Below, piece after piece: positions 48,330 through 60,808 of a stretch of DNA of 64,000 nt (its first letter is position 1; every line of letters starts with the position of its first letter). Location: assembly GCF_947179165.1 (NCBI RefSeq), contig NC_077247.1, forward strand, positions 46,482,935 through 46,546,934, read 5' to 3'. The position numbers and the translations under genes were made by a program. Source of the DNA: Solanum dulcamara (taxonomy: Eukaryota; Streptophyta; Magnoliopsida; Solanales; Solanaceae). The notes under the pieces are model-generated. The model was not told where the DNA came from. It made no database searches and saw only the letters and a program-made list of their open reading frames with translations.

Positions 48330-50404
48330 TTCCCTCTTTGTCGTCTAGTGCTTATATAAATTATATTCTATGTACGTGGAATTAGTAAATGAAAAAAAAA
48401 AGTTGGAATGAGAAAAGATATTTACAAAAAAAAAAAAGAAAAAACATTTGCAGGCTGACTTTGCTTCCTTGATTGTATATACAAGCTGTCTTAATTAGTT
48501 AAACAAAGGGTCTTAATTAGTTGTTAATTAAGTAATACTTATTATTGAAAGTTGCACTGATTTATATCCTAATCAATCGTGTTGATCATGAGTTGAGGGA
48601 CAAGATAGCATGCCACAACCCATCATAAAATGTCCGACATACACTTGTTATTATCATATTGGTCCAATAATTGCATGTCCCTTATTTTGGGTCACTTTAT
48701 TATAGTAAGTTTCTTCATTTCATTTTATATAATTGTATTTGATTGCCACATACAAAATTTAGAAGTTATTAATTAACTGGGTTATTGGTAATAATCAGAT
48801 TTTTTTTTATCATGGCTGGAAAAATCGTTGGATAAAAATACATTGATCACATCAAGAACGTTTACAATTTGAATTTTTCGAGTATTATATAGAAGAAAAT
48901 AATGTCAAATATTTCGTAACGTGCTTTATAAATAGTGGTAAAATTGAGTATTTTATACAAATATATACTTCATGAAGATGAATAATAGTTGTAGCCTGTA
49001 GGATAAGATTGGAACAAAGGGGGCCGGATTAGCTAGGGAGTATGTCATATGCACCTATACGTGAAAAGATACCTCGAATGCATACCTTATCAATAAGAGA
49101 ATACTCATATAGCTAGTTGCATTATTGTTAATTAATTGGGTATGCTAATTATATATATGTATATGTAAGTATATATACCTCTATATGAAGACTAATGTAT
49201 AGGAAATGATAGGTAGATGAAAACAGATTCGGAGCCCTAAAACTGACTTATAAATGAGGTCTAGTGTCCAGATGTAGTCTAGAGATCAATAAAGTGGTTG
49301 AGAATCACAACTAATTATATTAGCTAGGTGATTTCTTTTTATTTATCAAACTTAAGTGGATAGTGTTATTAAGTACTACTTCGAGTGCTAGCTGGTGGGC
49401 GCTAGACACATCACCGGGGGTCTAGTAGTACACATTTGATCCCATAACTGTATATAAAGTAAAAATAGACGTGACACGTAGTCAGGTCAGATATTAACTT
49501 ATAAAATGACAAAAACAAATAAATCAACACCGGGGTGATCCATGCACTAGCTACTTATGAGATTACACTTAATAACTAAATTAATTCAAAATTTGTATAA
49601 AACAAGCACGGGAAAATACACAATTTAGTGTTATTGTGGAAAAAGTTTCCATTTTTAAGATACCAAACAATTGTTCCAAAAACTTGCGGAGAACAATTTT
49701 AATATAATTCTCTTAAAATCAGAGGGAATATTTCTTCTTTCTTCTTCATGAGTTTTTTTAGAATAGTGGTGGAGTTGTTTCCAATCCAAAAGTGACATTG
49801 AGTTGAGGGAATTATTCCCAACTTCCAAAATATGCATTTAAAATTTCTCTTCTTCTTCTTTCTTGAAGAAGGTCTGAGGGGGGACCTCTAAGGTCGGTGA
49901 AATAGCGTTTATCGACCATTTTTTAATAATATATACCTTTGAAAATTAGTTATTATTACGAAGTTTCATGGAACTCTTGAAAAATCACCTACAAAATTTG
50001 AAATTCGGACTATCACTATTTATTATGTTTAGGAAATAAACTTCCAACGGAAAACAAAAAAGAGGATTTTTATTATTTAGGATTAAAACAAAACAACTGC
50101 ACATGCACAGCTGTAGAATAAAGAAATATTGGAATTCTAATAAATCCCCCATACACCTTATTCTTGTTTTTTGGGCCTAATTAATGCCTCTAAAATGCTA
50201 TAGAATATTTAGTTATTTCAACCATTTCTTTTGCGCGTGTATAGAATCAGAATTAGATGCCACTTGATGGTGAGTTTTATTCACATTTCACAACAAATAC
50301 AATTTCCCCGCAAGAAAATAAAGAATTTTAGGGAAAGTGTGGAAAAGAAAAAAGGAAAAAGAAGGTACCCTTACAAAACTAAAAACATATAGTACTTATA
50401 TACT
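48330..50404. other. Dof 3' flank and intergenic DNA
   Basis: Probable 3' UTR followed by AT-rich spacer. No coding or mobile-element signal can be supported. Confidence 0.4.
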
Positions 50405-50695
50405 ATTTGTTGGTGAAATTACAAGATTACAAATTACAATTGAAAAAAATAAAAATGAAGAAAATAAAATCTTCAGGCTGAGGCATAGTCCTCTTGACTT
50501 GTCCCCTTCAGGATACAACAGCCTTAGCACAAAGTGTAACTCAATAAACTTTGGACAAGAGTTGAGTCTAAAGCTCCACAAAAAGAACACATCTCTTCAA
50601 CTAATAAGAACTCTCTTTTTGACTAACTCTTATGAACTTTATATTTTCTTGTGTGTTAAAAAATAAAGGAAGACCATCTCTATTTATAGGTGAGG
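50405..50695 (-). mobile_element. Copia-type LTR fragment, copy 2 (reverse)
   Basis: Same family and orientation as 24750-25112. Reading on the minus strand, CCTCACCTATAAATAGAG gives a TATA-box-like element, followed by the shared leader segments. A segment of about 60 bp present in copy 1 is missing here. Confidence 0.6.
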
Positions 50696-50888
50696 AAGTC
50701 TTCCTAACAATGAATAGGAAGATAATAGTAGAGTAAATATATAAGATAATTGGCCTAGAGGTTACATAAGTTACAATGTATAATTGAGGAATAAAGAGTG
50801 AAGTAATGTGGGCAACTAATGGCACCAACGTGCAAAGAAGCTGCCAAGAACTCCAACGTAACGTTAGTCACAAATGAAGAACGGAAAA

Positions 50889-51614
50889 GGGCCAAAATTA
50901 CTCCTGAACTTTGAAAAATAGTTTATTTATACCCTTCGTTATACTTTAGGGCCAATTATACCCTTACCGTTTTACTTTGGACCAAATATGCCCTTGAGTA
51001 TAATGGAGTGCCACGTGTCGGTCTCTCAGTGGCCAATTTATTTCCGTTTTTAAATCTTTTTTTTTTATCTATTTTTAAAATCTTTTTTAAATTTTTTTTT
51101 TTAATCTTTTTTTTAAAATCTGTTTTTTTTAAAAAAAATTATATGTTTTTTAAATCTTTTTTTAAAATTAAAGATTAAAAAAATAGATTTTAAAAATATA
51201 TAATATTTTTTTTTAAAAAAAAAGATTTAAAAAAATATTTTTAAAGATTAAAAAAAATAGATTTAAAAAGCATATAATTTTTTAAAAAGAAAAACAGATT
51301 TTAAAAAAAAAAATTAAAAAATATTTTTAAAGATTAAACAAAATAGATTTAAAAAACATATAATTTTTTTTTAAAAAAAAACAGATTTAAAAAAAAAGAT
51401 TATTTTTTTTTAAAAAAAAAAGATTTTAAAAACAGATAAAAAAAAAGATTTAAAAACGAAAATAAATTGGCCACTGAAAGACCGACATGTGGCACTTCAT
51501 TATACTCAAGGGTATATTTGGCCCAAAGTAAAATGATAAGTATATAATTGACCTTAAAGTATAATGAAGGGCATAAATAAACTATTTTTCAAAGTTTAAG
51601 GGTAATTTTGACCC
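50889..51614. mobile_element. Foldback/MULE-like element with about 180-bp inverted arms
   Basis: The left end GGGCCAAAATTACTCCTGAA and the right end, reverse-complemented GGGTCAAAATTACCCTTAAA, start inverted arms that stay alike for about 180 bp, including GTGCCACGTGTCGGTCT against its reverse counterpart AGACCGACATGTGGCAC. The centre (51050-51450) is an extreme T-rich then A-rich stretch that is itself self-complementary, so the element as a whole is one large foldback. Flanks GAACGGAAA and GAATGGCAA are an imperfect 9-bp match. Confidence 0.75.
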
Positions 51615-52273
51615 GAATGGCAATTAAGCCAAATCCAACGGACACTAGCAGTAATGCACTAAAGTGAGTAAATAGGCATAATGCCTAACCTCTGACAGAA
51701 ATGAAACAAAGAAATTGGTATATGCACTTTAACAATATTTAATTAATATTAAAATGCTAATAAACCAACACTAATAATTGAATCAACCTCCAAACAACGT
51801 GAACATGCATTTTTAAATAAGAAAATCGACAATTCAACATGTAGGTGGAGGACTTATAAATTCAGATCTCACTTTAACCTATCTACAAAATATTTTCATG
51901 TGCTTAACATATTGAAAATGAATTAATCCTCTGTATATGTGAGATGGTTCTGAGATAGATAAAAACAATAATGAATATCCTATAGTTTAAATTTTCAAAA
52001 GAAGTCGCAAACTTCGACGTTCCACAACTAATTTAGTATATATATATATATATATATATATATCGTTTGACGTATGAAATTAATCAGAAGCATCATATTA
52101 TAATTTGATTATTCTAAATTTTGTGAGATCAAGTACTAGCCTGACCAAAAAATCATACAAAATCCAATAATTTAAATATTTAATTATGGAATACATAGAA
52201 TTATGTGAAAAGCACATTCATTTGTTATTTTTGTTTGTCCGCTATTTCTAAAATCGATTTTCACTTTTATTTA
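51615..52273. other. AT-rich intergenic DNA
   Basis: A (TA)n tract at about 52038-52063; nothing else was recognised. Confidence 0.45.
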
Positions 52274-52800
52274 TCACTTTTAACCTATCAAAAAAAGATA
52301 TTTTTTTTCATGTATTACCCATAGCATTAATTGCTTATTCCCCAAATGATTTTTCAAGTCCTAATAGTAAACATCAATTAATAGGGATAGTATTGTAAAA
52401 TAGTCAAGTCAATAAGTATGTCAAATTTAAATATGACAAGTAAAAATGAACTGATCGAGGAATTAATTTATACGCAATTTATTTTAAAATAAGTGATGTT
52501 TTAGATAACACAAGAAGACATTAATGATGATTTTCCAATTTTACCTTCTTTAAATAAAGAGAGGTTTACATAAACCAAGAAATTATCAAATAGTTACTCC
52601 CTTCGTTCACTTTTACTTATATATTTTAGATTTTGTACATCCCTTAATAAAAAATAATTGATATAAATATTTATCATAATATACATATTAATTAATGTTT
52701 AGTATTAAATCTTGAAAAATAAATTTGAAAATAAATAATTAAAACTAAGGGTAAAATATTAATAATCCCCCCCCCCTCCTTTTTGATAGGTTAAAAGTGA
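52274..52800. mobile_element. MITE-like segment bounded by a 21-bp perfect inverted repeat
   Basis: TCACTTTTAACCTATC and five more bases at 52274-52294 have an exact inverted counterpart at 52780-52800. Near 52600 a CTCCCTTCGTTCACTTTTAC phrase looks like the end of a second Stowaway-like MITE, so the segment may be nested. True ends are uncertain. Confidence 0.5.
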
Positions 52801-54200
52801 CAGCAAATTAGTTTATTTGACTCTTTCTTTTTTGATCCTCCACAATGCAAATTAGCTATCAAGTTTCTTTAAATTTCGAACATTTTGAAATAATTGACTT
52901 TTATAAAAATAAAGATATTTTCATGTTATTCTTAACTATTTTTATCTTTTTATAAATTTTAGTATAATATACATATTTCTATATAACTATATATTTGATT
53001 ACTATGTATGTGGTTATTCTAAAATCATCTCAAAAGATTTTATTTTTTTACTAAATACAATGTTAGTTAGGTTAGTTTAATTATAATTTGTATTTTTAAA
53101 ATTTTTAGTTTTTTCTATAAAAAAAAATAAACTCATTCTCCAACATCGAAAATTGATGAAGAATTTGGGGTTTTTGGAGCCTATATAAAGGCTCATATGA
53201 AGTGAGAGGTTTTTTAGCCACCCCAAAGTTAGAATTTTTTTTAACTTGGTTAGAATTTTGGACTCTTGTCCCTAGCCTAAAAGTTGTGAAAATTTATAGC
53301 TTTCAATCTATATTTTACTTCAATAAAAATAGGAGATTGAAGTCGAAATTTAGGCTAAGAACAATGTTCTTATAACATCGAACCCACGAAGGTTCGAGTC
53401 TAGATTTTTAATTTTTCTTTTTGTGGATTGGAGTTCCATCAAGCTCTTGGGAGGTGGTGAAGTTGTTTTTCGCTCGTCTTCTTTAGTCTCGCTGCCCGAA
53501 AAGAGATAAAATCTTTTTTCTCAGCTTTATTTTATTTAATTATTTCATGTTTTATATTTAGCTGATTTGCAGTCTCTGTTTTTTTAGTTAGCATGTATTA
53601 AGAATAATTAGATTAATGATAGAACTTTCTTATAGTTAGCTTGTGTTAGGATTAATTAGCTATCATGTGTTGGGATTATTTCATGAAAGCTCTTAGTTTT
53701 GTTCATTATTTTTTCAAGTAGTTTTCTTTGACAATATAAATTTTTATGTTTTCAATTTCTTTTTTTAACATGATTTAGATAACAAAAATATGCTTAAAGC
53801 TGTTATTTAATTAGAATTTTCATGGCCTAATTGATTTATTTTTTTCTTTAAAATTTGAGCTAGTATAATGTATTAAATCCGTGTTATTTAATTACTTGAA
53901 TATATTTCTTCTTTCCTTTCCTTTGTCAACATATATGCATGTTGTTAGTCATTTCTAGGATGCCCATCAATTTGATAACTTAAAATATCATGATATATTC
54001 CTTGGTTTAGCCTAAAATGAGTAAATACTTATGTATTTTTATTTTGATGCATGTGATATCAATTCGAGTCCATCTTTGGACTCTATCCTTGCATATCATT
54101 GAGTTTTGAGTCTCCCATCATCTTGCTCAAATTGCTGAAAAGTTGATACATAGAAAGAAAGCTAATATACATGGTTTGAATATTGATATTGGGTTGTATA
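52801..54200. other. Intergenic DNA, possible LTR remnant
   Basis: Around 53140-53560 a TATA-like CCTATATAAAGGCTC, a leader-like stretch and a short dyad (CGAACCCACGAAGGTTCG at about 53379-53396) resemble an LTR, but no second copy, primer site or TG/CA ends were identified. Confidence 0.3.
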
Positions 54201-54214
54201 CATGGAATAGAGGT

Positions 54215-54470
54215 GGAAAATAGTATCGTATACACTAATATACAGTATCTATACAGTCCGATATATAAGAAAATAATGCTTTATACACTGATATATAGTG
54301 TATATACAGTATGATATATAGTGGTATACATCAAATACATGAAGCAAACAGGTGGTATACTATGTATATACAGTTTGATATACAGAAATAATATTGTATA
54401 CACTGTACACAGCATATATACATTTCAATATACAGTGTATATACAGCTTCGATATATGGTGAAATTGTGT
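54215..54470. repeat. Degenerate TATACAGT/ACTGTATA minisatellite
   Basis: Many variants of GTATACACTGATATACAGTG and TATATACAGTTCGATATA follow one another over about 250 bp. Because both TATACAGT and ACTGTATA occur, the tract is rich in small dyads. Confidence 0.65.
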
Positions 54471-55301
54471 TAAGGTCCAAAACGCTGATAGCCCAACAAC
54501 TTAGTCCAGGCGTACAGAAACTAAGTGTCAGGCTATATTTTCATATGTTATTTATTATTTATTTATAATGATTCGGGTGTAATAATTTATTTATTTATGT
54601 TATTTATGTTTGCTTAGATATTAATTTTAATTTATTTTAACTTAATTAGATTCTCCTAAAGATAAACCAATTCATGTTAATTTACTCTTTAAATGATTTT
54701 CTACCTTTACTTAGTCATTTGATAAACTTTTACTTTTTTTTATACACATGTATATTATTTTCAATGTTTAAGTTTGATCATTTTTTCTAAAAAAAATAAT
54801 AATTTTAAAGTCTTTGTTTTCTTTTAAATTAATATTTTCAAAAGTTAGTCAAATAATTTTTCAAATCATCGGATAACCGCACGTTAGCGGCCACTTTGAA
54901 TGCTTAACACCTTTCTCAAAGTGAAAATAAGAACCTCGTACCTTTTTTTTTGAATTTTTAAGACTTAAATCTGTTAGGATCTTTGAAATTAAGTTTTCTT
55001 AATTTCTTTTAAAAATTAAGTGACGACTCTTCTTTTCTAAAATTAATTTTTTTTTCTCTAAAAAATTAAAATTAATTTTAAACTGTGTTTTTGCAACATA
55101 ACACATGTTTCCTTTTTCTATTTTCTTCATCGAAACACATAATACATACATTTGATCCTTAAAATAATAGAATATTGAATGATAATCATCTTCGATAGAA
55201 ATAGGTGGGGTACTCATCTGATAACTTGTATACACTGGGTTGCATTTACTAGAGTTTCTAATCGACGGACGACGATGTTAAAAAGAAACACGTAATGATG
55301 T
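54471..55301. other. Intergenic DNA with possible Gypsy-derived remnant
   Basis: Fragments such as CCGCACGTTAGCGGCCACTT and AAGTGACGACTCTTC recall leader sequences after Gypsy LTRs, but nothing coding or paired supports this. The small minus-strand ORF at 54999-55235 is not convincing. Confidence 0.3.
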
Positions 55302-55874
55302 TCACGGCTGATTGATATGTTTAGGTTGATGATGAGGAATAAATTGCCGCATGTACACATTCCGGTGAGGGGTTAGTGTATATACTTCTTGTCTATCACT
55401 GATTTTTCTGTTGTTGAGATTAATTACTGCTATTGTGGGATAGTCAGGATGTACATTACAATCTTCTCTAGGACTGCTTACCAAATTGACCCCGCAACTC
55501 TCATTCTTATGTTGTCCTTCTACAATTATCCCGTATTTTCCCATGGAGTTGGTCATGGCTGATGAAATCAACCTTAGTTTTCATGAGGCGATGGCACCGC
55601 AACTCACCTACGTACATCCATTCGTTTTAGTAAAATAAAATTACCTTCATTTTGAATTGAATTGATCAATGTTAGATTTTGAATTCGTCTTTAAATAAAT
55701 ATGTATACCTGATAAAGGCTTATTAAGATTGAATTGGAACATCGAATGACAAGGATCACAATAGAAACCTCCGAATATATGATTTTTAGATCCTATAGAC
55801 CCCTCACTAATCTCCAACACGGAAAATAAACAAACAACACTAGCAATCAAGATTACATGAGCTGATTTTCCCAT
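55302..55874 (-). pseudogene. Ole e 1-like protein, apparently frameshifted tandem copy
   Basis: Exon 1 (55709-55874) encodes a signal peptide (MGKSAHVILIASVVCLFSVL) and GGFYCDPCHSMFQFNL, the family hallmark, and ends in phase 1 at a GT donor, like the intact neighbour. Exon 2 (to the TAA at 55302-55304) holds KYGIIVEGQHKNESCG and VSSPREDCNVHP, alignable with the neighbour. The region between the expected acceptor (about 55608) and codon GGA of the Gly-Lys pair is not open in the right frame: the cysteine-containing start of exon 2 (LRCHRLMKT) is in a different frame from the rest, and an in-frame TGA occurs at about 55586. The last conserved cysteine is missing too. A shifted acceptor (TTCATCAG near 55566) would rescue the frame but drop one cysteine. 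A sequencing error at one base is the other alternative. Confidence 0.6.
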
Positions 55875-57249
55875 TTTCTTTCCTCTTTTTTTTTTTTTAA
55901 TAAATAAATAAATTAATTAATTCTTCTCTATATATTCTTTTGGCCTTTCATTATTGGTTTTTCAGGATAGAAAGCACCCTTTTGGTAGTTACTTTTATTT
56001 GGTTATTGTTGTGTTTTTGTGGTGAGGAATTTTTTTGTTTTTACTTAAAGTAGTAAATCCATTATTACTTATATTTTAAATTTCAATGGAAGATAAGAAT
56101 AATAGAAAAAACAAGATCCATTAACTCCTATTTAGACTCTTATTCTTTGTGTTTCCCTTCGTTCTCTCATATACACAGATAAATAATTGTTACAGTATAT
56201 GTTGGTTAGTCAAGTGATGAGGTGATGCTGAAGGTCTGAGAAAGAGTGGTTCTTTAGCATATAGGCTGGAGTTTGAAGTTTTGACTAGAGAGACTCTGAT
56301 TCTTATGGGGTTATTTTTTTAAAAAAATAGAAATATATATGGTGAATGCGTAAATACAGAAATTTAAGACAAATATAAATAAACGAAGGTCAAGAATAAA
56401 AGTTTTAGAACTTCGTAGTATTGCCAAGAACCTTGATTGATTGATTGCAGTAGACAAAATTAGAGAATTGAGATTAATCATGTTATTATCGGTCAAGAAC
56501 TTAGATAGAAAGTGGATTAGACCCCTAATTGAATAACTAGAAATAATAGTTAGTATATGACTAAATACCTTTAATTATTAAATGAATAAGAACCCAAGAC
56601 ATCAAATTTTAAAAATAAACTAATATTACATCTTAGAAAAATCAGTCTCTAGGATAAATTTTATGTAGCCAACAGAAAAAATCTCAAATTGTAATAATAA
56701 TAATAATATTGTGCCCTAAAAAAACAAAGAACATTCATATATTACTATCTAATAAGAGGCGACAAACATACAATTCTTTAAACTTTAAATAAAAATATAT
56801 ATGATGATCTTTCCTTGTATAAAATTAGGATCTCTCCTTGAAAATTGGTTTTAGGTCTTCAATGGAACAATGATATAACCCCATAAGTGCTATCAAACTC
56901 CATATCATAATGTGTTTGAGTTCGAACTCATGAAGGACCGCATTATTGAGCTCCCAACTATAAAACCATGTACCAATGAGCCTTCCATTTCCGTAGAACT
57001 CAAAGACAATATTTGCATTTTATAGAATCATGAACTCGAAAACTCTTTTCTTTTAAGTATTGTGGTAAAGTTCAAACTCATGGACAGAATCTTTGAGTTC
57101 TAAGCCATAAAATAATGAACTCAAGGAAAGCATGATCTCGCATTGACAATTAAATTAAGTCATTTCTACGTTAAGCATATTAGTTGATTTGATACACAAT
57201 TTTTAACCGAGGTTAAGTTTCCGATAGAACAAGAAGATCACTAGATAAT
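55875..57249. other. Spacer between the tandem Ole e 1-like genes
   Basis: The first part upstream of 55874 is the probable promoter of the minus-strand copy. Around 56930-57130 phrases like CATGAACTCGAA and GAGTTCGAACTCATGAA recur several times in both orientations, without a clear period. No gene was found. Confidence 0.4.
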
Positions 57250-57532
57250 TACTCCCTCTGTTCCTTTTTAGTTATTAGTTATCGCGTTGCGTTTTTCAAG
57301 AGTCAATTTGATTAATTTTCAAAGTAAAATTAGATTACATTAATTTAATATTTTAAAAATAAAAAAATAGATATTTAAAAACTATACAAAAAAATAATAC
57401 TATAAGTTACAATTTTTTGCATATCAATATGATGAAAAAAATACATCTTAAAATGTTAGTCATAATTCATATTGTTAATTTGATTCTCAAAAAAGAAATT
57501 GCGACAATTAAAAAGAAACGGAGGAAGTAGAA
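57250..57532. mobile_element. Stowaway-like MITE
   Basis: Left end TACTCCCTCTGTTCCTTTTT; right end, reverse-complemented, TACTTCCTCCGTTTCTTTTT. The inverted arms run for about 35 bp and TA is present at both ends as expected for the class. Confidence 0.75.
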
Positions 57533-58200
57533 AAATTGGGGAAATTAATGAAACATATTAATTTGTCTGACCTTTTTCTTTTTAATCCATTTTTTGAAAA
57601 AAAAGTTCTTTCCATTTTTTAAAATTTCTTATGGAAAAAAAAAATCTTTTCTAATTTTGGGAACTCTTTAGTTTTAACTTTTCAAAGTAACATGTTTAAG
57701 ATTATAAAATTAAATGACATTTTGATACATTTTATATATTATTTAGTTTAGATTTACAAGATTCAATTTTTTTTATTACTTTGTTAAATTTCATATAAAT
57801 AATTAAAATAAGAGAAATAAATTAAAATAGAGGAATGTCTCTTGATGAGGACGGCCGGTTCAGCCGAAGTATAAGTAGAGCTGGTGCTGTTACTAATAGT
57901 GGTATTGTTGGTCCACGAATGATGTAGTTTACATTACTTAATTATTCTTTTATTTTCTTATTGGAAAAACACATTAATACATTTGAGCCTTGAATGAAAA
58001 TTTCTACGTCCAAAGCTCTTAGGAATAAAGTTTAGAAACCCCTCAATCTTAAAATCAAAATTCAAATTAACTAACACAAAATTACATTAAAATGACCTTA
58101 ATTAAAGTATATATAGAGAGAGATGAAAAATTAATGACACATTAAATAAATTAAATATAGAACGACAGTTTAGTCTTGTTGTAAATCAATTTAAAAGGCT
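57533..58200. other. Intergenic DNA, probable 3' flank of the intact Ole e 1-like gene
   Basis: AT-rich, no gene signal. Confidence 0.4.
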
Positions 58201-58956
58201 TCAGGCCTGGTTAATATCTTTAAGTTCAGGGAGATATTCCATCTCCTTGAATTCTTGTTGACATTCTGGTGCAACTTTTCTGGTCAAGAAAAAGAGAGCA
58301 TTGGATTCACGATTCTTTCCAGCAATGCCATTGTTGCTAGTCAGTGTAACTCTTGATGATTCCCTGGTATATCCTTCACTTGGGATCTCACTGCAATCTT
58401 CTTTTGGACTTTTTATCAAATATGTCTCACAGATTTCGTTCTCGTGATCTCCTTCTATCAACATGTGATAATATCCAGTGGAGTTAGTCGAGGCAGTCAC
58501 AGTCATTGTGACTTGTTCAGTTTCAGGGTGTCGGCATTGCATCCCCACTCTCGCATCTGCATGTGTACGTGCAAATAGGTAATAACCTCAATCAAAAACA
58601 GATAAAATTAATACTGGACAACTCAATTGATCCCTCAAACCAAACAACCATTACGAGTAGTTGCCTATTACCTTTTAACTTTTTTGAAAAATCGTCTCAA
58701 TTTAGTAATTGACATTGCACTAAATCCAACAATTATGATGGTACATTTGAGAAGAAAAATAATATATTTTAAAAAAATATATACCTGCAATGGGCTCACT
58801 AAGGTTGGTTTTGAATATTGAACGACAAGGATCACAATACACAATTCCTTCAACAATAAATTGATAATTATCAGATTCTTCAGTGGCTTGAGTAATCCCT
58901 AATAGGGAGAACAAGCAAATAGCACTAGCAATAAAGATTATTGTTGATTTTCCCAT
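58201..58956 (-). CDS. Ole e 1-like secreted protein, two exons
   Basis: Exons 58785-58956 and 58201-58556 join through a GT-AG intron in phase 1 and give 175 residues. Residues 1-24 are a signal peptide (IIFIASAICLFSLLGITQA). The mature part starts with FIVEGIVYCDPCRS, the family's G-x-V-Y-C-x-x-C signature, and holds six cysteines (C41, C44, C65, then in ICETY, EDC and PEC), the number found in the Pollen Ole e 1 / extensin-like family. These are small extracellular or cell-wall-associated proteins of pollen tubes and other tissues. Several are known as pollen allergens; the molecular role is mostly unknown. Good match in length to the family. The diverged, probably broken copy lies 2.3 kb downstream in the same orientation, a tandem duplication. 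Tissue of expression cannot be read from the sequence. Confidence 0.88.
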
Positions 58957-59790
58957 TTTTTTCTTCCTTGTTTTGTTTCTTTTTTTCTAAAAAAAAAACA
59001 ATTTTGGTCTTTCTTTGTTTCTTTCTGCAGGTTGCAAAATCGAAATTAGAAAGCACCTTTTTTGTCAAAGGAAAGTATAGAACCTACGATCTTGAAGGGA
59101 TGCTTTATTTATTATTCTGGCAGTTAGTTTTATTCGGTTGTTATTTAATTGATTTTTTTTAATTTCCAATGGTAAATAATAACGCATTCCTCCTATTTTA
59201 ACTCTTGTTCATTAATTTTTGTTTCCCTTTCTCTCTCGCATATACACAAAAAACAATATTTTGTGTTAGTCTGGTCATATGCTAAAAGACCAAGGAAAGA
59301 ACTCAAGTTCATTAACTTCATTTCAAACAAATTCAACAGAAAATTTAGGAAAATTAAACTATAGTAATAATTAACTTAAGAATAATTTCACCAAAATATT
59401 TCCATATACGTTTATATTATGAGAAATTGAGAAAATAAAATGCAGTGCTTTAGATTAGTTTTACTTACTCATTTATCAAATTTAACTTCTTCCGTCCATA
59501 TATATTATATAGATGATGTTATTTTGCTTGAGCGTACAAATCACTAATAACTATTTTCACTAAATTATCCTTAATCAAATTATAGTATCAATTAAATTCT
59601 TTTATGTAAATTCACATATTAAAAACATTCTTTTAATCATATTTAGTAAAGATTTACTTTAATTTTTTAAAATTGAGTAAATGGAAAAGAAAAATAGGAG
59701 AGACGTTATTGAACTTGACAAGACGAAAATTCAAATAATCAAGCATTCAGAAAAGGTAAAGATTATTCCAAAGGTAGTGGCCTTGTTGGT
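58957..59790. other. Promoter side of the Ole e 1-like gene and intergenic DNA
   Basis: No gene signal; T-rich stretch next to the gene is a likely leader/promoter. Confidence 0.4.
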
Positions 59791-59796
59791 TGTGGT

Positions 59797-60447
59797 TAGA
59801 GCTATCAAAATGGGCTGACCTAATCCAATCCAATCCAATTTTAAAAGGTTAGCGAGTTAATAAAGGCATATAAAATAGCAATCCAATTCAGCCCTAATCG
59901 GGTTACGGATTGGGACGAATTGATCCTTCAATCAAAAGATGGACAACATTGACTTCTTAAAAAAACTATCGAACATTGATAAACACAACACCAATACATC
60001 AAAAATTCACATGTCCATGAATTGCACATACTTTAGTGGAATACTTACAAAACAACAGAATATGCAAAATATAGCAGTCAACATTCATAAGATTCATCAA
60101 AATAACGTACATTACATGATCATTTTTTTCATAAATTAGACAAGAAAGGAGAACTGAAAAATTAGGCATAAACACAAAAGTAAATGAGGTCTCAAATTCA
60201 TAGTTATAATATTTCAATTGTCTAATTGCTGAACATTTGATAAAATAAAACACTAATTAAAATGTATATAATAAATATTTTTAAAATTCACGACTCACGA
60301 ACTACTCTGAGTCTCGCGAATCGAGCCTATAAGAGTACACTTAAAAACCTCATTCCTAAGTGGATTGAGAACTTTTAATCCAATGCCACTTAATTCAAGA
60401 ATTGAATTGGATTGAGGTCACGGGTAAGCCAATTTTGACAGCTGTGG
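59797..60447. mobile_element. hAT-like foldback element
   Basis: Left end AGCTATCAAAATGGGCTGAC followed by CTAATCCAATCCAATTTTAA; right end, reverse-complemented, AGCTGTCAAAATTGGCTTAC and CTCAATCCAATTCAATT. The flanks GTGGTTAG (left) and GTGGTTGT (right) form an imperfect 8-bp target duplication, the length typical of hAT elements. No transposase is present. Confidence 0.65.
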
Positions 60448-60808
60448 TTGTGGCGACAAATGACACAGGTAGGTAGGTATCAAAATTATGCACCTTGTAA
60501 TTGTAAGAGAAGAAAAGAAAACAACAAAAATGGAATTAGCAAAACGCCAACTACCCCTTTTTAGCTCTTTGTTAAAGACGTGGAGTGGAAGAAGCTTCGT
60601 TGAGTTCAACATCAATGTCTAATTGAATCATGACAATGGCAGAATATGGGGTTAAAAAGTGGAGGAGGATATTGTAAGTAAAGCGAAATGGTGGGTGGGT
60701 GTTGCTGATGTTGACATAACATATTAGCGATTTGCACGGCGGAAAAGGAAACAAGAAAGAGAATCCCAAAAGGGTCCTTTCTTTCTTTCTTTCTTTCTAC
60801 ACATATAT
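60448..60808. promoter_or_regulatory. Promoter and 5' leader region of the right-edge gene
   Basis: GC-richer than the intergenic background, ending in a (TTTC)n tract at about 60778-60799, eight bases or so before an ACATATATATGG that includes the ATG. No firm TATA box was chosen. Confidence 0.4.

Noticed and set aside
53140..53560. Full LTR retrotransposon
   Set aside because: A TATA-like motif and leader-like sequence exist, but no second LTR, primer-binding site or coding domain was found in the surrounding DNA.
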